In this document: positions 25,209 to 31,882 of the stretch, piece after piece
Layout of the letters: every line of letters begins with the position of its first letter
How positions within the stretch are numbered: the first letter of the stretch is position 1
Assembly: GCA_027624335.1 (NCBI GenBank)
Contig: JAQBWV010000035.1
Location: forward strand, 1 to 38,264
Origin: Planctomycetota bacterium
Lineage (GTDB): Bacteria > Planctomycetota > Planctomycetia > Planctomycetales > Planctomycetaceae
Direction of reading: 5' to 3'
DNA: 38,264 bases
The notes under the pieces: model-generated
Seen by the model: only the letters and a program-made list of their open reading frames with translations
Database searches by the model: none
What the model was told of the DNA's origin: nothing
Made by a program: the position numbers and the translations under genes

Positions 25209-27011
25209 ATGGACACTTCGCTGATTCGCAACTTCTCGATTGTCGCACATATCGACCATGGCAAGAGCACGCTCGCCGATCAGTTTCTGCTGCAGACCGG
25301 GGCGATCACGGCACGCGAGGCAAAAGAGCAGATTCTCGACGACCTCGACGTCGAACGCGAACGTGGCATCACGGTGAAGGCTCGAACCGTCGCGATCTAC
25401 TTCAAGCATGAAGGCAAAACTTACGAGCTGAATCTGATCGACACGCCAGGACATGTCGATTTCCATTACGAAGTGTCGCGGAGTCTCGCCGCCTGCGAGG
25501 GTGCTTTGCTGCTGGTCGATGCGTTTCAGGGTGTCCAGGCACAGACCGTCGCCAACACCTATGCGGCTATTGAAGCCAACCTCGAAATCGTCCCGGTCAT
25601 CAACAAAATCGACCTGCCGGTGGTACGTATTGAAGAGGTCATGGAAGAAATCGAAACGATCCTGGGGCTGGATGGTCTCGGCTCAATTCTGGTCAGTGCA
25701 AAAACCGGCCTCAACGTGGAAGACGTGCTGCGAGCGATCGTCGAAAAGGTTCCAGCACCGACCGGAAAGCCCGACAATCCGCTCCAGGCGCTGGTGTTTG
25801 ACAGCAAGTACGACGACTTCCGCGGCGTCATCACGTACATGAGGATCAAAGAGGGAACCGTCCGTAAAGGACAGCAGATTCGGTACATGAAGGGTGGCTC
25901 GGTTCACGAGGTACTGGAACTCGGCCAGTTTCGCCCGAACATGACACCCTGCAAAGAACTCGGACCCGGCCAGGTCGGGTACATGCTGTGCGGCATCAAA
26001 GAGCTGAGCATGGTTCATGTCGGCGACACTGTCACCGGCAAAACAGTTCAGGCCGCTCAAGCATTGCCTGGTTATGCCACTCCTCAGCAGATGGTTTTCT
26101 GTGGCATGTACCCGATCGATGCCACTGACTTCGAAAAGCTGCGTGAAGAGCTGCAGAAAATGGCGCTCAACGATGCGAGCTTTTCGTATCAGGCCGAGAC
26201 CAGTGATGCACTCGGTTTCGGTTTTCGCTGCGGCTTTCTCGGCATGCTCCATATGGAAATCATCCAGCAACGACTGGAAAAAGAAGCCGAAATCGATCTC
26301 ATCCAGACGGCGCCAAACGTCACCTACGAGTTGAAGTTCACGTCAGGCAAAGTGGAATTGATCGATAACCCGCAGGATGTTCCTGACTCGGGACAGATCG
26401 ACGAATTCCGCGAACCGATCGCGCGAGTCACATTCATCGTTCCGTCAGGCAACATCGGTGTAATTCTGCAACTTTGCGAAGACCGGCGAGGCATCTATAT
26501 CGGGACGGATTTCATCGGCAGCAACCGGGCGCAGATTATCTACGAACTGCCTCTGGCCGAGGTCATTTACGACATGCACGATCGACTGAAGAGTGCGACT
26601 CGCGGTTACGGCACGATGGATTACGACATCATCGGCTATCGCAAGGCCGACCTCGTGAAAATGGACGTTCTGGTCAAAGGCAACAAGGTCGACGCACTGT
26701 CAACGATCGTGCATCGCGACAACGCCGAACGTCGAGGCCGCGCTCTGGTCAAGCGGCTGAAACTGGAAATCTCGAAGCACCAGTTCGAAATCGCGTTGCA
26801 GGCAGCCATCGGAATGAGAGTTATCGCTCGGGAAACAATCTCCGCCCTTCGCAAAAACGTAACCGCCAAATGCTACGGCGGCGATATTACCCGCAAGCGC
26901 AAACTCTGGGCGAAGCAGAAGGAAGGCAAGAAGCGTCTCAAACAGTTCGGCGAAGTGGAGATTCCGCAAAAGGCCTTCCTGTCCGTTCTGGATTCCGGTA
27001 ACGACGACTAA
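25209..27011 (+). CDS. lepA: Translation factor LepA (EF4)
   Basis: LepA is a ribosome-bound GTPase that back-translocates or remodels ribosomes under stress. The 600-residue protein has the GTPase motifs AHIDHGKST (13-21), DTPGH and NKIDLP, then domain II, and EF-G-like domains III and V with GFGFRCGFLGMLHMEI. The distinctive C-terminal LepA domain is present, including the Lys-rich GGDITRKRKLWAKQKEGKKR stretch. I chose the ATG at 25209 because MDTSLIRNFSIVAHIDHGKS is the family start; the frame is open back to 25044. The 276 bases upstream to the small antitoxin-like gene are divergent and hold no gene. Confidence 0.97.
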   Translation: MDTSLIRNFSIVAHIDHGKSTLADQFLLQTGAITAREAKEQILDDLDVERERGITVKARTVAIYFKHEGKTYELNLIDTPGHVDFHYEVSRSLAACEGALLLVDAFQGVQAQTVANTYAAIEANLEIVPVINKIDLPVVRIEEVMEEIETILGLDGLGSILVSAKTGLNVEDVLRAIVEKVPAPTGKPDNPLQALVFDSKYDDFRGVITYMRIKEGTVRKGQQIRYMKGGSVHEVLELGQFRPNMTPCKELGPGQVGYMLCGIKELSMVHVGDTVTGKTVQAAQALPGYATPQQMVFCGMYPIDATDFEKLREELQKMALNDASFSYQAETSDALGFGFRCGFLGMLHMEIIQQRLEKEAEIDLIQTAPNVTYELKFTSGKVELIDNPQDVPDSGQIDEFREPIARVTFIVPSGNIGVILQLCEDRRGIYIGTDFIGSNRAQIIYELPLAEVIYDMHDRLKSATRGYGTMDYDIIGYRKADLVKMDVLVKGNKVDALSTIVHRDNAERRGRALVKRLKLEISKHQFEIALQAAIGMRVIARETISALRKNVTAKCYGGDITRKRKLWAKQKEGKKRLKQFGEVEIPQKAFLSVLDSGNDD

Positions 27012-27050
27012 CCGGCTACCCATTTCGTCATATCGGTAACAGCTGCTTCC

Positions 27051-27788
27051 TTACGATTCCGCGACGACCGTTGCCAGTAACATGGCTCCGATCAGCAGCA
27101 GGAAAAAGTGTACGACACGAATGAATTGGGCGGTTGAAACAGACTTCGTTAGACGACGCCCCAAAAGAGAAGCAATGATCGTCAACGGCAGGCACAGACT
27201 TGTTAACGTCAACACTTCAGTCGTCACCGACCCGTGCGAGATGTGCATCGCCAGAACCGTCGTGCCGCCAAGCAGAAAGTAGCTTTGCAGGTTCGCTCGG
27301 AATCGTTCTGCGGGCCATTGCCGCAACGTTCCGAAAATAACAAGCGGCGGCCCGGCTGTGTTGTATGCGCCACCGAGGATTCCGGCGAGCAAACCAAACA
27401 CTGGAGCCCACGCTTTGGGGATGATCCGAAACGTCCGACAACTGAGCAGTGACCAGGTGGCGAATCCGATGACGACAAGAGCCAGCAGCAACTTGATGTG
27501 CCCTTCGCTACCCGTGTGCAACAGCCAGAGCCCGATTGGAATACCGATCAGCGCTGAGATCACCAGCGGGCGTATCTCGCGAAAGTTGATCTGTCTCCAT
27601 TCACGGTACAGAATCAGGATCGCATTGAATGAAGACACCACAGCCACTAATGGAGCAGCCATTCGAGTCGGAATCACAAAGGCCAGTAGCGGCATGGCGA
27701 TCAGTGCTTCACCGAATCCGAGAGAAGATCGAACCAGCGACCCCACAAAGATAATTCCGCAGACGAGTATGACATCGAGTGAATCCAT
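27051..27788 (-). CDS. TSUP-family (TauE/SafE) membrane permease
   Basis: This 245-residue protein has about eight hydrophobic segments in the pattern of the TSUP (TauE/SafE) family, with two homologous halves. SSLGFGEALIAMPLLAF (about 21-37) is the first-half family motif and GILGGAYNTAGPPLVIF the corresponding second-half motif. Members move sulfite, sulfonates or other small organic anions across the inner membrane; the substrate here is unknown. I chose the ATG at 27788; an ATG at 27815 and further upstream starts are open in frame but non-conserved. It converges with lepA 39 bases away and stands alone, so no pathway context is available. Confidence 0.85.
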   Translation of the reverse strand: MDSLDVILVCGIIFVGSLVRSSLGFGEALIAMPLLAFVIPTRMAAPLVAVVSSFNAILILYREWRQINFREIRPLVISALIGIPIGLWLLHTGSEGHIKLLLALVVIGFATWSLLSCRTFRIIPKAWAPVFGLLAGILGGAYNTAGPPLVIFGTLRQWPAERFRANLQSYFLLGGTTVLAMHISHGSVTTEVLTLTSLCLPLTIIASLLGRRLTKSVSTAQFIRVVHFFLLLIGAMLLATVVAES

Positions 27789-28200
27789 GTGGAGCGGTGA
27801 CCTGTAACACGACATAACCGAACTCTGCGATGGATCGGCAGAGAGCTGGCGGGACCAGCAGTGTCGCAGTTTGTCACTTTCGCGGCGACTCACGCTGCGT
27901 ATATGTCGAATCCACAACTGTCACCACAACGTGTAATCTGCCACGATGATCGGCCTGAGTCGATTGTCCAGGATGAATGGACCACATTTTCGTCACTGAG
28001 GTTAACGTCTTCCGTAGCCTTGAGTGATTCTTCGGCACTGACGTTCACAGCTCAACCGGCGGGAAGCGACAATCCGACGATCGAGATGACACAGATTCGT
28101 CGCGAGCAAAGAACTTTCTGTCGGGGAACATGCTCTCAACCGCAGCGGAAGATGGCAGTTGCCTTTTCAACCTTTCATCGGCAGAAATCAGAATCTCACT
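27789..28200. other. Divergent intergenic region, no gene recognised
   Basis: This 412-base region separates the TSUP gene (minus) from the phosphatase gene (plus), so it must hold both promoters. Open frames crossing it are not family-like. I saw no convincing -35/-10 pair, strong palindrome or RNA gene. Confidence 0.45.
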
Positions 28201-29505
28201 ATGAACCGATCATCTGCACTGAAAATCCTGATTGCCAGCTCCCACGCTGACACTCGCGTCGCGGTTTCATGGATGCTGCGACAGGCGTATCCGGCTGCCG
28301 TCATTTCCAAAGCGGAAAATTCGGCAGAAGTGATTCAGGTAACCGAGTCCGACGTTCCAGATTGTGTTGTCGTCGACGCCTCGCTGATTGACCTCTCGAC
28401 GGAACTCGCCAGCTTCTCTGAGTCGCTGTGGCAATGCCACGTGCCGCTGATCCTGATTCATGACGGAACCGACGCATCGCCGATGGACGCAGACAGTTGC
28501 CGTGGCGTGGCCGCTTGGCTGGTTCGATCGAGCTTGAACGTCGGCAATGTTGAGCTGGCCATCTCGAAGGCCGTCACGCTGGCATCACTGACCTGCAGAA
28601 TCGCGGCTCTCGAACAGGAAGCTCAGCAGCTTCGAAATGACAAACTGGCACTCGAAGCGGCGGCGACTGAGGTAATGCCTGCCGATGGTGAAACATCCAA
28701 TGTTGTACCCGTTCCACCTCCGCTGCCGGACCGTCCGAAGCTGCTGACTACCGGACGGGAAGTGTCGACGGAAGATGAGCGCGAACTCGCAGGCCGCGTT
28801 CAGAAACACCTGATGCCGCCGGGTTCCCCACTGATTGACGGTCTGGACATTGCCGGACTTTCCATCCACGCCGAAGCGACAGGCGGCGACTACTACGATT
28901 ACCTGCCGATGTCAGACGAGCTGCTGTGCGTGTCGCTCGGAGAATGTTCCGGTCGAGGGCTGGCGCCGGCGATGCTGATGGCTTCGCTGCGAGCGTATCT
29001 GCGCGTACTGGTCGCGGCACCGAATGACATTTCCGACGTGCTCAGCCAGGCCAACACGCTTATTACCGAAGACATCGGTGACGAAGAATTCATCGTAACG
29101 CTGATGCTGGTCCTGATTGACCAGAGAACCCGCACACTCCGTTATGCGAGCGCCGGACACCAGGCTTACTTTCTCGATCGTGACGGGAACGTCGAGGTCT
29201 TACACAGCACTGGGATGCCGCTTGGTCTGCGGGACGAAACTGTCATCCCGGAAGGTCCGACACGTAAACTACAGAACGGAGAGATTCTGCTGCTCGCCTC
29301 AGACGGCGTGCAGAAGATGACGTCCGATTCGGGCGAGCAGTTCGGCACTCAACGCATGCTGCAACTGGTCCACGAGAATCGAACGCTGCCGTCAAGAATG
29401 ATTGCTAACTATCTCCGCACAGCCTGTACAGAGTTTGCCAGTTCGCAGTTCCTCGGCGATGACATCACGATTGTCATCGTTAAGGTCGATGATTCCGCGA
29501 TCTGA
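28201..29505 (+). CDS. SpoIIE-type PP2C phosphatase with degenerate receiver domain
   Basis: This 434-residue protein has three parts. Residues 7-125 resemble a receiver domain: Asp59 sits in the acceptor position (CVVVDASLI), but the acidic pocket pair and the conserved lysine are not evident, so normal phosphorylation is doubtful. A coiled coil (about 130-155) and a Pro-rich linker follow. Residues 190-430 are a SpoIIE/RsbU-like phosphatase domain with TGGDYYDY (228-234), GECSGRGLAPAMLMASLRAY (247-266), YASAGH (315-320), LLASDGV (364-370) and GDDITIVIV. The metal-binding aspartate of GDVSGHG is Glu248 here. Such proteins dephosphorylate anti-sigma antagonist proteins in partner-switching stress pathways. 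No sigma factor or STAS protein is adjacent. Confidence 0.87.
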   Translation: MNRSSALKILIASSHADTRVAVSWMLRQAYPAAVISKAENSAEVIQVTESDVPDCVVVDASLIDLSTELASFSESLWQCHVPLILIHDGTDASPMDADSCRGVAAWLVRSSLNVGNVELAISKAVTLASLTCRIAALEQEAQQLRNDKLALEAAATEVMPADGETSNVVPVPPPLPDRPKLLTTGREVSTEDERELAGRVQKHLMPPGSPLIDGLDIAGLSIHAEATGGDYYDYLPMSDELLCVSLGECSGRGLAPAMLMASLRAYLRVLVAAPNDISDVLSQANTLITEDIGDEEFIVTLMLVLIDQRTRTLRYASAGHQAYFLDRDGNVEVLHSTGMPLGLRDETVIPEGPTRKLQNGEILLLASDGVQKMTSDSGEQFGTQRMLQLVHENRTLPSRMIANYLRTACTEFASSQFLGDDITIVIVKVDDSAI

Positions 29506-29586
29506 ATCGGACTGTGGCGATCCGATGGCTACGTCGCGACAATGTGAAGTTCCATTCGATCATCACTCACCATTTACGAGTCTTCC

Positions 29587-30021
29587 ATGACTGCTCAGTT
29601 CGTCACACGTCGTCGGGTCGAGTTCGCTCATACCGATATGGCCGGGATTATTCATTTCTCCAACTACTACTTCTACATGGAAGAAGCTGAGCACGAATTC
29701 TTCAGATCGCTCGGTCTGAGCATCATGAAGAAGCAGTCAGAGGGCGTCGTGATCGGCTGGCCTCGCGTTTCGGCGTCCTGCACCTTTGAAGCTCCGGCAC
29801 GGTTCGAAGACATACTCGACATTCATGTCAACGTGGAACGGAAGGGTGTGAAATCACTCACGATCCAGTATGAATTCTTCAACGGCGATACCCGCGTCGC
29901 GTACGGACGAATGAAAACCGCCTGCTGCCTGTGCCGCCACAATGCACCGCTGGAGTCGATACCGATTCCACCCGAGTACGACAGCGTGATTCTTGAGGCA
30001 CCAGAAATGACAGACGAATAA
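29587..30021 (+). CDS. Acyl-CoA thioesterase, 4HBT/YbgC type
   Basis: This 144-residue hot-dog-fold protein carries the 4-hydroxybenzoyl-CoA thioesterase signature: FAHTDMAGIIHFSNYYFYME (13-32), with Asp17 as the likely catalytic residue. It hydrolyses thioesters of CoA or acyl carrier protein; the YbgC group is often linked to the Tol-Pal cell-envelope system, but no tol genes are present here. It is cytoplasmic, without a signal peptide. The gene starts 81 bases after the phosphatase and ends 35 bases before the LolD-like ATPase, so they may form a unit. Confidence 0.87.
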   Translation: MTAQFVTRRRVEFAHTDMAGIIHFSNYYFYMEEAEHEFFRSLGLSIMKKQSEGVVIGWPRVSASCTFEAPARFEDILDIHVNVERKGVKSLTIQYEFFNGDTRVAYGRMKTACCLCRHNAPLESIPIPPEYDSVILEAPEMTDE

Positions 30022-30056
30022 ACTCGGAACCTTTCTAGGAAAGTCAGCAACGAGCC

Positions 30057-30809
30057 ATGACTGAATCTCAGGAATCACCATCAGCAGTTACCGAGTCAGA
30101 TGCGAACTCGTCGAACGCCTCGACCAACCTTTCGGCTGATGTCGCGTTGTCTGGTTTGTCCAAAGACTTCACGGGTGCTGCCGGTCAGCTGTCGATCCTT
30201 CGAGGAGTCGACCTTGGCTTGAACCGCGGTGATGCATTGGCGATCACTGGCCCGTCAGGATCCGGCAAGAGCACGCTACTTTACATCATCGGATTGCTCG
30301 ATGAAGTCACCAGCGGAAACGTGCGAGTTCTGGGCAGCAACCCGGCAAGCATGTCTGAGTCAGAGCTCGCGAAGTTCCGCAACGAGCACATTGGTTTCAT
30401 CTTTCAGGATCATCATCTGCTTCCGCAGTGTACGGTTCTTGAAAACGTGCTCATCCCGCTGCTGGCTGGCAAAGGTGTTGACGACGCGGATGAACAACGG
30501 GCTCGCGATCTGCTGACGCGAGTCGGACTCGCCGAACGAGTGACTCACCGCCCCGCACAACTGTCAGGCGGAGAACGACAGCGAGTCGCCGTCTGTCGAG
30601 CACTCATCAACCAGCCGGAAATTCTGCTCGCCGACGAACCCACCGGAAACCTCGACCGCGCCACTGCCGACGCCGTGGGCGACCTGCTGCTGGAACTCAG
30701 CCGCGAAGAGAACGTGCTGCTGATCTGCGTGACTCACAGCGTCGACCTCGCCGGTCGTTTCCCGAATCACATGGAACTTCGCGACGGTCGTCTCGAACCT
30801 GTCGTGTAG
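30057..30809 (+). CDS. LolD/MacB-type ABC transporter ATPase
   Basis: This 250-residue ATPase has Walker A GPSGSGKS (65-72), the Q-loop FIFQDHHLLPQCTVLENV (114-131), signature LSGGERQR (169-176) and Walker B ILLADEPTGNLD (189-200). The LLPQxTVLENV and ADEPTGNLD blocks place it in the LolD/MacB/FtsE-like group, where it would power lipoprotein release or efflux by a partner permease. The first 30 residues are a Ser/Asn-rich low-complexity extension not found in typical LolD. No LolC/E-like permease is adjacent in this window; the next gene is convergent, so the partner must be elsewhere. Its stop lies within a 12-base inverted repeat. Confidence 0.87.
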   Translation: MTESQESPSAVTESDANSSNASTNLSADVALSGLSKDFTGAAGQLSILRGVDLGLNRGDALAITGPSGSGKSTLLYIIGLLDEVTSGNVRVLGSNPASMSESELAKFRNEHIGFIFQDHHLLPQCTVLENVLIPLLAGKGVDDADEQRARDLLTRVGLAERVTHRPAQLSGGERQRVAVCRALINQPEILLADEPTGNLDRATADAVGDLLLELSREENVLLICVTHSVDLAGRFPNHMELRDGRLEPVV

Positions 30810-30834
30810 GTCACGTAGAGCCTGACCTACACGA
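30802..30834. terminator. Inverted repeat spanning both convergent stop codons
   Basis: A perfect 12-base inverted repeat (30802-30813 and 30823-30834, nine-base loop) contains the TAG stop of the LolD-like gene and, on the other strand, the TAG stop of the GNAT gene. There is no T-run on either side. It probably acts as a bidirectional terminator or mRNA-end stabiliser for the convergent pair. Confidence 0.6.
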
Positions 30835-31303
30835 GGTCTGCCGGCACATACTCCATGATCAGTCTGTCTTCGTGCGGGCGGTAAAAGCCGTCGATGCGTT
30901 CCCGAATACGGAAGCCGAACTGCTCGTACAACGACACGGCAGCTTCGTTGAGCGGGTCGACCGTCAACAGCACCGGAGCGTGTGCTTTTTCCAGTACCGC
31001 ATTCATCAGCGCCGTACCAACGCCTCGCCCGCGGCAGACGGGATGTACCATGATCTTGTGCAGAAACATGTCGCCGGTTTGCGACGCAAACATTACAAGT
31101 GCTCCAGCAATCTGGTTCGACTCGCTGAGCGGTTCGCGATCGATGATTTTCGCCACGAGCAGAGTTGCATGGTCGCACCACACCCGCCAGATATGCTCGC
31201 CGTCCGGGATGAACGTGTCGTTCATCTCTGGCCAGGCGATGCGATCAAGCGCTGCCACATCCAGAAATTCATCAGTCCGAGCCGACGCTATTTCGAATTT
31301 CAT
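30827..31303 (-). CDS. GNAT-family N-acetyltransferase
   Basis: This 158-residue protein has the GNAT fold. Motif A is seen in MFLHKIMVHPVCRGRGVGTA (79-98), with the acetyl-CoA pyrophosphate-binding RGRGVG at 91-96, and motif B in LTVDPLNEAAVSLYEQFGFR near residues 115-135. It transfers an acetyl group from acetyl-CoA to an amine on a small molecule or protein; the substrate is not evident. I chose the ATG at 31303 because the fold starts there; the frame is open upstream to 31402 but runs into a GC-rich inverted repeat. It converges with the LolD-like gene and shares an inverted-repeat end with it. Confidence 0.87.
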   Translation of the reverse strand: MKFEIASARTDEFLDVAALDRIAWPEMNDTFIPDGEHIWRVWCDHATLLVAKIIDREPLSESNQIAGALVMFASQTGDMFLHKIMVHPVCRGRGVGTALMNAVLEKAHAPVLLTVDPLNEAAVSLYEQFGFRIRERIDGFYRPHEDRLIMEYVPADLV

Positions 31304-31366
31304 TCTGATCCTTCGTTCTACACAGTTTCGAGTATGGCCGACCGTTGACGCATTTAAAGAAGTACG

Positions 31367-31429
31367 AACGCGGAGTTCGCAGAGGGCTCGCGGAGAAAAC
31401 AAGAGGCATCCCGGTACTCCGCGTTTTTT
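31367..31429. repeat. GC-rich inverted repeat with T-run in a divergent intergenic region
   Basis: AACGCGGAGT (31367-31376) and ACTCCGCGTT (31416-31425) form a perfect 10-base inverted repeat followed by a T-run to 31429. A second CGCGGAG (31389-31395) can pair with the same right arm. It has terminator form, yet lies between divergent genes (GNAT and the gene at 31568). It resembles dispersed GCGGAG-type intergenic repeats, or may terminate an unseen transcript. Confidence 0.5.
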
Positions 31430-31567
31430 CCCTCGGCAAATACTGCGTTACGATGTCACCCTGATTCAACATGATTCGTCGGGCTGAGGTCTCGCCTCGC
31501 CGTGCGATCCGGAGTCGTCCGTGGTAAAACCTGTCCGTCAGGCATCGACCGAGGACACTGTAGCGGC

Positions 31568-31882
31568 ATGAGCAACGACTTTGAAAAGAACCTGGAACCG
31601 CCGAAGCTGCTCGTCGAGCACGACGTGCTCGAAGAACTGCGGCTGTACGTGCCGTATCCGGAGGGATGGTCGGTTGATATCAAGAAAGACGGCATCCGCG
31701 AGTACTGCTATTTCAAGAATCCGGACCAGGACTGGTACCACCTCATTTTGACCGGCGAGATTCATTTGCGGTACGGCGACATCCGATTCTGCCTCAACTG
31801 TGCCATGCGGTATGGACATCTAACGAAGGAGCGTCTGTTCTGGCAGAAAGGTCCGCGACGCAGACAGGATCCGATCGCGTGA
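31568..31882 (+). CDS. Small protein of unknown function upstream of priA
   Basis: This 104-residue protein is not recognised. It is rich in Tyr, Trp, Glu and basic residues, with no signal peptide or membrane segment. VPYPEGWSVDIKKDGIREYC and WYHLILTGEIHLRYGDIRFC suggest a compact beta-rich fold. Two cysteines appear as CLNC (about residues 79-82), which could bind metal, though a second pair is missing. The tail is basic (KGPRRRQDPIA). Its stop overlaps the priA GTG start by four bases (GTGA), so the two genes are translationally coupled. The ATG at 31568 was chosen over an in-frame ATG at 31502 because the longer N-terminus is not convincing. Confidence 0.68.
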   Translation: MSNDFEKNLEPPKLLVEHDVLEELRLYVPYPEGWSVDIKKDGIREYCYFKNPDQDWYHLILTGEIHLRYGDIRFCLNCAMRYGHLTKERLFWQKGPRRRQDPIA

